From: Colwellia ponticola
Lineage (GTDB): Bacteria > Pseudomonadota > Gammaproteobacteria > Enterobacterales > Alteromonadaceae
DNA: 64,000 nt
Assembly (NCBI RefSeq): GCF_005885605.1
Contig: NZ_SZVP01000006.1
Location: forward strand, 1-64,000
Direction of reading: 5' to 3'
In this document: positions 1 to 8,894 of the stretch, piece after piece
How positions within the stretch are numbered: the stretch's first letter is position 1
Layout: each line of letters opens with the position of its first letter
Translations under genes and position numbers: made by a program
Notes under the pieces: model-generated
What the model was told of the DNA's origin: nothing
Databases searched by the model: none
The model's input: the letters and a program-made list of their open reading frames with translations, nothing else

Positions 1-3
1 AAA

Positions 4-83
4 GTGATCATTTACACGTGATACTAGTGATCAAAGCTTAATGAGAATAAGCGATCAAAGTTAATGCCACTGGGTGATCAAAG
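4..83. repeat. Four evenly spaced GTGATCA(AAG) direct repeats
   Basis: GTGATCA occurs at 4-10, GTGATCAAAG at 27-36, GCGATCAAAG at 51-60 and GTGATCAAAG at 74-83, so the period is 23-24 bp. Regularly spaced repeats like these are typical of transposase-binding sites at the end of an insertion sequence. IS21-family ends carry multiple repeats of this kind. No transposase gene lies in the window and the element would extend off the left edge, so the assignment to a family is an inference. A set of regulator-binding sites is the alternative. Confidence 0.45.
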
Positions 84-163
84 GTGGAGAGAATATGCAC
101 CCAGCAATACTATTTTAACTCGTCGTTATTGTTCATTGCTTTTAGCTGATACAGCTCAACAAC

Positions 164-523
164 TTAAGCGGGAAGTTTTAGTAAATAGTGTTGTCTATGG
201 CAGCTCAAAATAACTCTATTTAAAGGGTGTTGAGCAGAACTTAACTGGCGGATAATGGAATTATACTCTCGAGCAAACCGAGTTAGAGATACCACTTTAC
301 AGCTCATGTTTATTAGCTTAATTCGGCATTTAGATGCTTTCTTAAACAAAATAACATCACCAATCTCAGCATAATCACCATATACATCTTTTGGCATTAG
401 CAAAATAGACTCACCCGTTTCTACATCTGCCTCTAAACGTGTGCGATGCGGTAGTTTGCCCATATTGGCATCACAAACGCTAAATTGGCTGTTCAAATTA
501 TCCAAAAACTCAGCTGATTTCAT
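164..523 (-). CDS. Hypothetical protein, second gene of a two-gene unit
   Basis: No family is recognised. The frame is open to 547, but the ATG at 523 (protein beginning MKSAEFLDNL) fits better because it lies 11 bp after the stop of the upstream gene (534-1049); starting at 547 would overlap that gene. This gives about 119 residues. The protein is basic in its C-terminal half and has no signal peptide or membrane segment. It is probably co-transcribed with the preceding gene from the promoter region at 1050-1155, which holds two palindromic operators shared with the XRE regulator on the other strand. Its location in island cargo suggests an accessory function. That it is a real gene is likely but unproven. 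Confidence 0.55.
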   Translation of the reverse strand: MKSAEFLDNLNSQFSVCDANMGKLPHRTRLEADVETGESILLMPKDVYGDYAEIGDVILFKKASKCRIKLINMSCKVVSLTRFAREYNSIIRQLSSAQHPLNRVILSCHRQHYLLKLPA

Positions 524-533
524 TACACTAAAC

Positions 534-1049
534 CTATGCACATTCATCGTGCTTCATTAAGCCTTCAATCGCTCTTATTTTCCCTAATATTTTTGTGTTG
601 TTATCTCTAGCAACGTTGTACTGAGACTGTATTTCATTAACTAATTCTGGGAATTCAGTATAAATTTCTTTATATGCTTCTGTTTCACCAATGTTTAATA
701 ATAATTCGGCTTTATAGTGATTTAACTTCGTTGCCAACGTATGCGGTTTAGTGCTACCAGAAAATGGCTTAACTTCAACTTCAGTCTTCGTATTTTTAGT
801 TAATTCGTTAGCGTCAAATAATGCTGTTTTACTAAAACGGGTGAGTCCTTTAATATTTGAAGACTTCTTATTCAGCCAACTTTTTTTCACCAGTTTTAAA
901 AGTTCTGCATAAAGTTTTTTTCTGAGCTTAACAGGATCTAAAGAATCATCATTTTTTAACGTAATATATGATGATCTGACTTCGCTCGTGGTGAAGTTAT
1001 CAAAGTTGGGCGCAACAATTATTTGAACCACTAAAACATCAATTTTCAA
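534..1049 (-). CDS. Hypothetical protein divergent from the XRE regulator
   Basis: This 171-residue protein matches no family I recognise. It begins with a hydrophobic beta-like stretch (MKIDVLVVQIIVAP), has a lysine-rich middle (about residues 45-75), and ends in a helical region (about 105-168) that looks able to form an amphipathic or coiled structure. There is no signal peptide. It is the first gene of a minus-strand pair with 164-523. It is transcribed away from the XRE gene at 1156, and the two operators between them suggest that regulator controls it. A self-regulated toxin-antitoxin-like or phage-control role is possible but nothing in the sequence proves it. Confidence 0.6.
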   Translation of the reverse strand: MKIDVLVVQIIVAPNFDNFTTSEVRSSYITLKNDDSLDPVKLRKKLYAELLKLVKKSWLNKKSSNIKGLTRFSKTALFDANELTKNTKTEVEVKPFSGSTKPHTLATKLNHYKAELLLNIGETEAYKEIYTEFPELVNEIQSQYNVARDNNTKILGKIRAIEGLMKHDECA

Positions 1050-1082
1050 AAAAACACTCCAACTTGAGGAAATAAAACGCAG

Positions 1083-1100
1083 TGCTCCGATAGCGGAGCA
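1083..1100. promoter_or_regulatory. Palindromic operator O1 in the XRE divergent promoter
   Basis: TGCTCCG-ATAG-CGGAGCA is a perfect 7-bp inverted repeat around a 4-bp spacer. A related palindrome lies 46 bp away (centre to centre) next to the XRE start codon. Paired sites of this kind are typical for small XRE/Cro-type repressors. That this protein binds them is inferred from position. Confidence 0.65.
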
Positions 1101-1129
1101 ATTTTAGGCTTTTTATTTGTGACAATCAA

Positions 1130-1145
1130 GCTCCGATATCAGAGC
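1130..1145. promoter_or_regulatory. Palindromic operator O2 in the XRE divergent promoter
   Basis: GCTCCGATATCAGAGC is a near-perfect palindrome (one mismatched base pair) sharing the GCTCCGAT half-site with O1. It ends 10 bp before the ATG of the XRE gene, so a bound dimer would block transcription or translation initiation of that gene. This suggests autoregulation. Confidence 0.6.
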
Positions 1146-1155
1146 AAGAAAAGTT

Positions 1156-1362
1156 ATGAATATTGTTGGAAAGAACGTAAGAACAATTCGTGAGACTAAA
1201 GGTTGGACTCAAGAGCAGTTTGTGGCTAAGTGTAATCTTGCCGGTTGGCAAATTAGCAGAAGTACTCTAGCTAAAATTGAGGCTAATGTCAGGAGAGTAA
1301 CAGATATTGAAGTACAGAAATTGTCTGTAGCACTGAATGTGCTGGTTAATGAGTTGTTTTAA
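1156..1362 (+). CDS. XRE-family helix-turn-helix regulator
   Basis: This 68-residue protein consists almost entirely of one Cro/C1-type helix-turn-helix domain. The pattern runs from VGKNVRTIRETKGWTQEQF through the recognition helix region around ISRSTLAKIEANVRRVTD to LSVALNVLVNELF at the C-terminus. The size is usual for controller proteins of phage, toxin-antitoxin or restriction modules, where the whole protein is the DNA-binding dimer. Two palindromic operators at 1083-1100 and 1130-1145 lie directly upstream, between it and the divergent gene at 534-1049. The likely role is autoregulation plus control of that divergent pair. Whether it also controls the helicase operon that starts about 290 bp downstream cannot be told from the sequence. 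Confidence 0.85.
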   Translation: MNIVGKNVRTIRETKGWTQEQFVAKCNLAGWQISRSTLAKIEANVRRVTDIEVQKLSVALNVLVNELF

Positions 1363-1653
1363 CGTTTTGATTTGTAATCGAATACTGTTGAGGATATCTT
1401 CACTTTAGTTGAAAAAACAATTACTGTCATAAAAGTAAAGTTGGAAAGGCCTTGTTATATTGGGCTTTGACACATCGTCGTATATAAATCATGAATAGAG
1501 CAAACTTACTCAAGTGATTAGTTAACTGGCTTTACAGCTCAAAATTGTATTAGCTCACTAAGTTCGAAGTTTACTTCCAATTTGGTCGAATATTTATAAA
1601 AATTTGAAAGACTTGGAATCTAATAATTGGTGCAAAGGAAAATAAGGATAGTT

Positions 1654-4600
1654 ATGGATAATCACTTTGATGATATGTCATCTGAAAATGAAAGACACCA
1701 AGAGGAGAACTCGTCGAATTTATTTGATAATAATATAGCTCCTGAAACGAATAAAAAGATGGAAGGGGTTTTGTATTGGAGTAACGAATCTAACCGGAGT
1801 GAAAAGCGCTTAAAAGATTCATTAAAACGCTTATTTTTTAAATACCCCACGCTAAAAGAAAAGTATCAAAAACACAGTGATGTTCCAGAAGATCAACTAG
1901 ATAAATTTTTGAATGATTTTTTTATAGAGAATATTCCGCTACCCTATTTTGTAGCTAATTTATCAATAAGAGATGATGCAACTGAACGAATTAATCTCGC
2001 TATACGCATACCTAACCATGGTGAGTTTATTGAATATTTACCAATCACCAGTACTATCTGCATTAGAGGCTATTGGGGAGTGAATCAGAGAAATCCTGTG
2101 TTTATCCCCGAAGATATTTTTACTAGTTTTAATGATGAAAATGCTACTGCTTATGAGGTGGAAACGCTCACATCTGCTAGTTCAATACGCCCTGAGCCTC
2201 GCTGTACGAATAATATATTAACAAGGGAGCTGGCAGAATCACTACCAGCGATTTCAGTAAAGGCTGCTGAGAGGTTGGAAGCTTGGCAAGAGTTTTTGAC
2301 TTTTAAAAGGCAATTAGTCGATCGTAAAACGATTGGCCTGAGGTATTTGGAATGTTCGGTCACTCCGGATAATAACTTAGCGTTTCTTGTTGTAAGTGAA
2401 GATGAACAGTCAATTAATCGGGCGAGTAATTTATTTAAAAGAAAAAGTCTTGAGGCGTTCGAGTTGGGGATCTCCCAAAACAAGTGGCATTTCGAACTTG
2501 ATGCTAAGAAAAAGTCTAACCGTATCCCCCGCGGTGAAGAGCTTGGGCAGCTTAAAGGTAAGATTAATAAATTAGACGCCACTGCAATTAAGGAGAATAC
2601 TGCTCATATTAATTATTTGAATGAGAGCGGCATTAATGACCCTACTTTAGCTTATTTAGTCGTTGAACCATCTGAGGATTGGAAGAATAAAATTGATAAT
2701 GCACAGAGGCATGTTGAATTAATTAAAGCAGACTATAAAGCTGAAGAAGCACAGCTGCCTTCTATTACAGAGTCAGAGTTTGACCAAGTCGTCAAAGCAT
2801 TACTTAATGCTATTCCTGAGCAAGGTTTTATTTCGTTTCCCTCCGTAGGTGATCTTGCTCTAATCAAACGACATGAACAAACAGTGAGAAACCTTCGCCA
2901 GAATGAGAGTTGTTATTCCCCATACTTGTCGAGCTATTTGTTTGATATTACTCAAGCAAATACATCAAAAAATGATGCCAACATTGAATCTTGGTTTAAC
3001 GATCAATTAAACGACTCTCAGAAGCTCGCAGTCAATAAGATGATGTCTGCACCAGACTTATGTTTGGTGCAAGGCCCTCCAGGAACTGGTAAAACTACCG
3101 TTATCGCAGAAGCCATTCTTCAGCTGGCGCGTAAAGGTGAAACGATTTTACTTGCCAGCCAATCTCACGATGCCATCGATAATGCTTTAAGCTGTATTCA
3201 TAACCGTCCTGAATTAAGGGCGATCCGCCTTGCGCGTGGTAAAGGGAAGATCACCGATGAAGGTAAAGGTTTTGCAGAAGATAAAGCATTGGAACGCTAT
3301 TATTCAAGCCTAAGAACACATGTAGCAGAGCAGTGGATTGAGCCAAAAAAGAAGCGCGATAAAGAGTTCACGCAACTGAAATTATGGATTAATGAAGCTG
3401 AATATGTTGATTCTGATGTGAATTCTGCTCAAGAGAAGCACAAAGCCCTGCGTCAGGAAAGAAAATTAATTAAAGAGCGCCTAAGCAATGAGCAGCAAGC
3501 CTATAGAGGGGCTATCGCAAATTATGAAGCGTTGATTAAACGACAGGAGTCAACAAAAAACTCTTTAATGAACATTGAAGACCAAAAGTGGGAGTTTGTA
3601 CATGACTCATTTCTTCCAAATGTGAGTGAAAAATTGCTTCGAAAATTGCAAACGATGGCTGAACTTAACATTGAAGTTGATACTGCTTTTTTGAATTTTA
3701 ATCAACTTGATAATCAAAATTCATGTTTACTAGTGCTCAATGCGTTACTCGCTACTTGGTCTAAGGTTACGAGTCAGCTTCCAGCTATTCAAACTGACTT
3801 GTTACGACTTCGAGATGCTGGACGAGGTGCATTACAAAATAATTTGGTTAAGGAAAAGTTAGCATCACTGAAAAATCGTGAAATTGAGTTAGCTGAGCTG
3901 ATGGATGAAGATGATACTGAGGAGTTAGCTGGACAATGGCGCAAAGTCAGAAAACAGATTAAAACGCTAAAAAGCCAAGCTACAGGGTTAGATATTGCTA
4001 CTTACAATTGCTTTGATGATGGTAGAGATATCTGCAATGTCACCGATGCCTCTTACACTCACACATTATTAGCATCCCGTATTGATAATTTAGAGCTTCT
4101 TAAACAAGACATTAAAAAAGCCTTACACGATGTAATGGTTCAGTTAAAACAATGGTTAATTGAAAATAAAGATATTAAAGAGCCGTCTGATAAAGAATTA
4201 AAAGAAATAAATGCTTCGCTTGAGCAAATAGATCAAAAATTAGAGTCACAAAGCAACCGCCTTGAAACACTCCACTCAAGTGCTTCTAAATTAGTGTCTG
4301 ATCGCAGTGACGGGTTGAGCTGTAGCTTGAGAGGATGCTTAATAAAAGCCAAAAAAGAATATGAAGAACAAATGCACGTGGCTATGGAGGAAGATAAAAA
4401 ACAAGCACCACTGCAAAACTTCTTAACTGATTGGGCTGAAAATCTAGCAGGAGAAAATTCAGCGCAATATGACTGGGAGCATGTCAGTGAAACGTTTATT
4501 GAAAATTGTAATTTAGTGGCCATTTCGTGTAATGAAAGTGAGAGAACTCTTAGAGATGCAGGCATGGAAAGCTTTGATACCGTAATAATTGATGAAGTCT

Positions 4601-5640
4601 CTAAAGCAACACCTGTAGAGTTATTGTTACCTTTGATGCGAGCTCGCCGAGCAGTCTTGGTTGGCGACCATCGTCAATTGCCACCTGTTTTTCAAGAAAG
4701 CCAAGATGCGCAAGCCTTTACTGATAAAGTAGAGGAGTCTGAAGACGATGCAACAGAAACACTACTGACTAAAGACAATTTACAACGTTTCGAAAAGATG
4801 GTGACAGCATCACTTTTTAAAGAGCATTTTGAGAATGCAGATGAATCGATTAAAGAAAGACTAACGGAACAATACCGTATGCATCCGCAAATTATGAGTT
4901 TTGTAAATAATTTTTATGATGGGCAACTTATATGCGGAAATAAAGAAAAAGATCGATCGCACAATATTCTATTACAAAGCCATAATAATACACTTCTATC
5001 AGCGGATGACCATGTACTGTGGATTGACACTTCTCTCGATTTAAAGAGAAAACCTTTTAAAGAGAGTGAAGATAGAACCAATCGCTTAGAAGCGGCGCTC
5101 ATTGCTCAAACGCTCGTTGAGATAAACCAGCAATGTCTAAAGCAAGGTTTTGGTAATAGGCAAAAGAAAAAGCAAGACGTTGGGGTTGTCTCTTTCTATG
5201 CGGCACAATGTCGGGTTATTCGTGATGAAATTAAAAAAGCAAATAATGGCAAGGTTCAATTTAATGCAATCCATGTTGAGATTAACACCGTTATAAGGTA
5301 CCAAGGCAAAGAAAAGCCAATCATTCTTATGAGTTTAGTGCGTAACGATGGGGGACCAAAAGAGAAGCGTAGATCAGCTAAGGCTAACATTGCGCGATAT
5401 GAGTTTATTAATGTTGCTATGTCGCGAGCACAAAATTTACTGATCGTTTTTGGCGCGCGGAATATGCTGGAAACAAGAGACGTATGGCTCCCTAACATGG
5501 ATAAGCCAGGGAAACAGAAGAAGCAGGTTTATCGTCAAATTTTTGCTCAGTTAGATCGCGATGCTCGTATTTTTCATGCACAGGAAATGGCGGAACAATT
5601 TGCTCGGGACAAATCAGTAGGTAAAGGAGTACAAAGATGA
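1654..5640 (+). CDS. UPF1/DNA2-like superfamily 1 helicase with a long central coiled coil
   Basis: First gene of a five-gene operon. The frame is open from a TTG at 1627, but the ATG at 1654 has an AAGGA ribosome site 5 bp upstream and is chosen, giving 1328 residues. Superfamily 1 motifs are clear: Walker A GPPGTGKTT at about residue 475, Walker B VIIDEVSKAT at about 977, motif III VGDHRQLPP, motif IV TEQYRMHPQI, motif V near TVIRYQGKEKPIILMSL, and motif VI NVAMSRAQNLLIVFG. About 500 residues rich in Glu, Lys and Gln sit between motifs I and II and look coiled-coil. This layout resembles UPF1/DNA2-type helicases found in bacterial conflict systems. The N-terminal 450 residues are unassigned. 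The stop overlaps the next start (ATGA). It probably translocates on RNA or DNA; the substrate is unknown. Confidence 0.85.
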   Translation: MDNHFDDMSSENERHQEENSSNLFDNNIAPETNKKMEGVLYWSNESNRSEKRLKDSLKRLFFKYPTLKEKYQKHSDVPEDQLDKFLNDFFIENIPLPYFVANLSIRDDATERINLAIRIPNHGEFIEYLPITSTICIRGYWGVNQRNPVFIPEDIFTSFNDENATAYEVETLTSASSIRPEPRCTNNILTRELAESLPAISVKAAERLEAWQEFLTFKRQLVDRKTIGLRYLECSVTPDNNLAFLVVSEDEQSINRASNLFKRKSLEAFELGISQNKWHFELDAKKKSNRIPRGEELGQLKGKINKLDATAIKENTAHINYLNESGINDPTLAYLVVEPSEDWKNKIDNAQRHVELIKADYKAEEAQLPSITESEFDQVVKALLNAIPEQGFISFPSVGDLALIKRHEQTVRNLRQNESCYSPYLSSYLFDITQANTSKNDANIESWFNDQLNDSQKLAVNKMMSAPDLCLVQGPPGTGKTTVIAEAILQLARKGETILLASQSHDAIDNALSCIHNRPELRAIRLARGKGKITDEGKGFAEDKALERYYSSLRTHVAEQWIEPKKKRDKEFTQLKLWINEAEYVDSDVNSAQEKHKALRQERKLIKERLSNEQQAYRGAIANYEALIKRQESTKNSLMNIEDQKWEFVHDSFLPNVSEKLLRKLQTMAELNIEVDTAFLNFNQLDNQNSCLLVLNALLATWSKVTSQLPAIQTDLLRLRDAGRGALQNNLVKEKLASLKNREIELAELMDEDDTEELAGQWRKVRKQIKTLKSQATGLDIATYNCFDDGRDICNVTDASYTHTLLASRIDNLELLKQDIKKALHDVMVQLKQWLIENKDIKEPSDKELKEINASLEQIDQKLESQSNRLETLHSSASKLVSDRSDGLSCSLRGCLIKAKKEYEEQMHVAMEEDKKQAPLQNFLTDWAENLAGENSAQYDWEHVSETFIENCNLVAISCNESERTLRDAGMESFDTVIIDEVSKATPVELLLPLMRARRAVLVGDHRQLPPVFQESQDAQAFTDKVEESEDDATETLLTKDNLQRFEKMVTASLFKEHFENADESIKERLTEQYRMHPQIMSFVNNFYDGQLICGNKEKDRSHNILLQSHNNTLLSADDHVLWIDTSLDLKRKPFKESEDRTNRLEAALIAQTLVEINQQCLKQGFGNRQKKKQDVGVVSFYAAQCRVIRDEIKKANNGKVQFNAIHVEINTVIRYQGKEKPIILMSLVRNDGGPKEKRRSAKANIARYEFINVAMSRAQNLLIVFGARNMLETRDVWLPNMDKPGKQKKQVYRQIFAQLDRDARIFHAQEMAEQFARDKSVGKGVQR

Positions 5641-7757
5641 TTTACGAACATAATGTTAAAATAGATATTCCTGTTTTTAAAATAGATTCTAAGGTGGCCT
5701 ACCAAACTGTACGTCGTCCTACCGTATTTGAGAAAAGCATATTACAGTTATTTGCTAAGCACTCAGAACAACTAGGTGCTTATAGCCTTGAAAATATAGC
5801 GAAGCAGTTGAAAGTTAATTCTGTCTTTTTTGTAGAAGCTCTTAGGTATTTAAGTGACTTCAAGGCTGTCGAATTTTTAGATACCCACACAATATCAGAC
5901 GGCGCAGCATTGAAGTGTAATGACATTTTAATCACCACAGACGGGCGTAACTTTCTCGCTGAAAATGCGTTGCCGAGTAAAAGTAAAAATACGACGGAAA
6001 CGACGTATTACCACCCCCTCTCAGGAGCGTTAATTGGTAAAAATCAAATAAAGATAGATTCATATCCGGATGTAAAGTGTCTTCCTAGCGAGGGGATGCG
6101 AGTCACGCTTTCTGTTGTAGAGCCGCTTGTCGATGACAAAATATATCTAGACTGGCAAAAAAAACCGAATGAGAGAGTTAAAAGTATAGAGTCTGTATTT
6201 AGCGGGGAGCTGCGTGATCGAAAAACCTTTAAAATAGATATCAATCACAATGGGAATATGACAATCCTTTCTAATGACAATGATTTCTCAGGGTGGCTAG
6301 AAGCAGCTGAAGCGGAGTATCTTTGGCAGTTTTTGGTCTCACCTATCTTTTCTACAAATTATAATAATCAGCCTTTTAAAATTGATTGGGCACAGGTACA
6401 TGCTGTAGCAGCCGTAGATAAAGTAAACGATCTGATTGTTAAACAAAAACCCCACTACCTATTTTCTTTGGTAGATAGGATTAAGACGGACGTAGCGACT
6501 GTTATTTTAGCGCCATCACAAGAAATATCACTGGTTGATAAAATATTAACGATCAACGAGTGTCCACTCGAGTTTGATGGGGGCGTAGAAGCGTTAATTA
6601 TAAGTGAGTCTAAAGAAGGGAGCGAATTAAAAACGGGACTCTCGGAAGTTTCATATCGTGGACAACCTCGGGAAATAGATCTTGCTCTACTTGTTCAGTC
6701 AGATAAAAAAGTAAATGAATTTGAGCAGTTTTTACTTACAAATGACGATATTAATATTGTCATTTTCTCTGCTGTCATCGACCCCGAACAGGCCGTTGAG
6801 CGCTTGCCTAGCTCATATATGCCTAAAGTGGTCGAATATTATGAAAAAATGAAGAAGCTTGTCCATAATTTACCCCCTCATAGCTTCAAAAGTAAAGTTA
6901 AGCTTTTAAGGAGTAAAGAGGAGGTGACTAATTATGCTCAGTTGTTTAATGATCAAGAAATACCGTTAGATAACTTAACGCCTGAGTGTGCAATTTCGCT
7001 GATTGACCGTGCTATTATAAAATCTGATCCCGTTTCTAGTTTGTCTATTTCTAAGACGTTAGCAGAATTAGCCGATATTTATGTGTCACTTAAAAATAAA
7101 ACAGGCCAGGACTTATTAAGCTTAAACAACTATGATCTGTTAAAGCTTAATGTTGCACATTATAAATTCTTACATAACCTTTGCGATCACGTTAATGTGC
7201 TTCATGGGATACTTTGCTCCTCTATCTTCAATAACTCTAATTTAGCAATACTTAAAGATAAGGTTGCAAAAGCGCTGGCACACTTTGCTGCGCACTATAA
7301 AGACCCACAAAAAATCAATAAACGTATTATCGTCATTGACACCAATTGCCTCATGCATAACCTACCTCTCTTAGATAAAATAAAGCCTTCAGATCAGCTT
7401 ATAATGCCTGTAACTGTGCTACGCGAGCTTGAAGGATTAAAAGAAGATAAGAATGAAGGTGGGTGGACTGATAAGGCTAAGCGTGCCAGAGCAGCAATTA
7501 ATCGACTAAATGAGTGGAAAAATTATGAGCCATCTCATATCGAGCTTGTAGAAAAAATGGATAGAGCTTCATTAGACTCGCCAGATATGCATATTCTCTC
7601 TGTGGCTGTTTATTATAGATTGTGTAGTTCGTTACTACTTACCGATGATAAAAATTTAAGAAATATGGCCAATGCTGAAGGAATAGTAAATAAGTCGACA
7701 CAGGAATACCTTGCTAGCTCGTCAAATAAAAAGTCGAAGAAAAGGAACTGGAAATGA
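5637..7757 (+). CDS. PIN-domain nuclease with an N-terminal winged-helix-like region
   Basis: The 706-residue protein ends in a PIN domain (about residues 563-690). Four acidic residues of the nuclease centre can be seen: D568 in VIDTNCL, E597 in VLRELEGLK, D650 in SPDMHILS, and the Asp pair in LLTDDKNLR. PIN domains are metal-dependent ribonucleases of toxins and RNA-decay proteins. The N-terminal region (about 25-110) reads like a winged helix-turn-helix (FEKSILQLFAKHSEQ, YSLENIAKQL, ITTDGRNFL). The middle 400 residues are unassigned. The start overlaps the helicase stop by four bases (ATGA), so translation is coupled and the two proteins are likely made in fixed ratio. The pairing with a UPF1-like helicase suggests RNA cleavage plus unwinding, which is an inference. 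Confidence 0.8.
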   Translation: MIYEHNVKIDIPVFKIDSKVAYQTVRRPTVFEKSILQLFAKHSEQLGAYSLENIAKQLKVNSVFFVEALRYLSDFKAVEFLDTHTISDGAALKCNDILITTDGRNFLAENALPSKSKNTTETTYYHPLSGALIGKNQIKIDSYPDVKCLPSEGMRVTLSVVEPLVDDKIYLDWQKKPNERVKSIESVFSGELRDRKTFKIDINHNGNMTILSNDNDFSGWLEAAEAEYLWQFLVSPIFSTNYNNQPFKIDWAQVHAVAAVDKVNDLIVKQKPHYLFSLVDRIKTDVATVILAPSQEISLVDKILTINECPLEFDGGVEALIISESKEGSELKTGLSEVSYRGQPREIDLALLVQSDKKVNEFEQFLLTNDDINIVIFSAVIDPEQAVERLPSSYMPKVVEYYEKMKKLVHNLPPHSFKSKVKLLRSKEEVTNYAQLFNDQEIPLDNLTPECAISLIDRAIIKSDPVSSLSISKTLAELADIYVSLKNKTGQDLLSLNNYDLLKLNVAHYKFLHNLCDHVNVLHGILCSSIFNNSNLAILKDKVAKALAHFAAHYKDPQKINKRIIVIDTNCLMHNLPLLDKIKPSDQLIMPVTVLRELEGLKEDKNEGGWTDKAKRARAAINRLNEWKNYEPSHIELVEKMDRASLDSPDMHILSVAVYYRLCSSLLLTDDKNLRNMANAEGIVNKSTQEYLASSSNKKSKKRNWK

Positions 7758-8890
7758 GTCAGATACATGATGCGCGCTACAGATTAGAGCGTGAACAACG
7801 CCAGAGAGTTGCCGAGGAGCGGGTGCGCAATACAACAAATTCATTTATTGAACGTTACCACAATGAATTAGCTAGTATACAACAGCAAGGTTTAGCTGAG
7901 TATGTACAAGAACGTTATGACAGCTGTTTATCTCAGCTTGGGCAAATAGAAGCTGGTCTTGCTAGCGATCCGTTTAGGGCTAGAGAGCGATCTAAATCAC
8001 TAGGCAATGAAATTTATGCTCTACGCAATGTTGCGCGGCGTATTAAAGTGCAAGTTGAAGAAGCACAATACCAACAACATAGAGATGAGCTTGAAGTTAG
8101 AGCTAATGCAAAGAAAGAAAGAAAAGTACAAATTAGTAGTGCTTGGAATGAAGAGCTACGTAATTGGTCTGATAAATTATCACTGAACTTAATGCTTAAA
8201 GAAATTAAAGAACTTGAGCAACAGGTATTTTCAGAGCAGTCTTTTGGAAAAACTCAAGATTTGTTAGTCCAGTTTCAGAAGCTTAAAAAGAAAGGTCTAG
8301 AAAAAGCAGTGAATCATAGGGCGCTAATAGAAAAGGAAACACAACACATAACTAATCGTGACGTTGCCCAAGCGATTGTTGAAATTGTTTCACCAAGCCT
8401 TCCTGGTGAAGAATCTAAAAAATTTACCGCGCAAGCGGATAAAATTCTTTCAGTTAATCCTCAAGATGCAAATGAGCAGCTTAAAGAAATAGATCAACTA
8501 TCAGATCGAGCTGATGAAATATTCGAAAATGAAGCTATAAGAAAAGAAACCGTAAAAGCCATTTACAACACGTTGAAAATCACTGGTTTCACGGTGCAAA
8601 AACCTAAGATGGTCGAAACTAAAGAAGGAGTTCGAGAGGTTATTATTGCCGCTAGTAGGCCCGCAGGAAATAGAGCAAAATTTAAAATACGCCTAGATGG
8701 TAGTTGCACCTATGAATTTGATAATTATAAAGGGCAAACCTGTAAGAAGGATATTGAACAAGTGCTTCCTAAGCTCAATGAAGTATATGGGGTTGATTTG
8801 TCTGACTCACGTGTCGTGTGGAGCAACCCTGACGATGAGGATGCTCAAATGAAGCCCATTCCATCACAAACAATGAATTCAAAAGGATAG
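7754..8890 (+). CDS. Coiled-coil protein of the helicase-PIN-AAA operon
   Basis: The 378-residue protein is dominated by charged helices (about residues 1-250, rich in Glu, Gln, Arg and Lys) predicted to form long coiled coils. A smaller alpha/beta-looking C-terminal domain (about 255-365) has the stretch KFKIRLDGSCTYEFDNYKGQTCKKDIEQVLPKL. No known family is recognised. It is translationally coupled to the PIN gene (ATGA overlap) and lies 4 bp before the AAA+ gene. A structural or adaptor role linking the nuclease and helicase to the AAA+ ATPase is the simplest reading. No catalytic motif is seen. Confidence 0.65.
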   Translation: MSQIHDARYRLEREQRQRVAEERVRNTTNSFIERYHNELASIQQQGLAEYVQERYDSCLSQLGQIEAGLASDPFRARERSKSLGNEIYALRNVARRIKVQVEEAQYQQHRDELEVRANAKKERKVQISSAWNEELRNWSDKLSLNLMLKEIKELEQQVFSEQSFGKTQDLLVQFQKLKKKGLEKAVNHRALIEKETQHITNRDVAQAIVEIVSPSLPGEESKKFTAQADKILSVNPQDANEQLKEIDQLSDRADEIFENEAIRKETVKAIYNTLKITGFTVQKPKMVETKEGVREVIIAASRPAGNRAKFKIRLDGSCTYEFDNYKGQTCKKDIEQVLPKLNEVYGVDLSDSRVVWSNPDDEDAQMKPIPSQTMNSKG

Positions 8891-8894
8891 GGAT

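Noticed and set aside
4-83. GTGATCA repeats as a CRISPR array
   Set aside because: The repeat unit is only 7-10 bp and the period 23-24 bp, far from CRISPR repeat and spacer sizes; no cas gene is seen.
1627-1653. Upstream TTG start of the helicase gene
   Set aside because: The ATG at 1654 has a well placed AAGGA, while the TTG at 1627 has none.
2151-2582. 143-codon minus-strand ORF inside the helicase gene
   Set aside because: It is a complement shadow of a long coding frame, rich in Ser and Leu from reversed codons, with no promoter or ribosome site.
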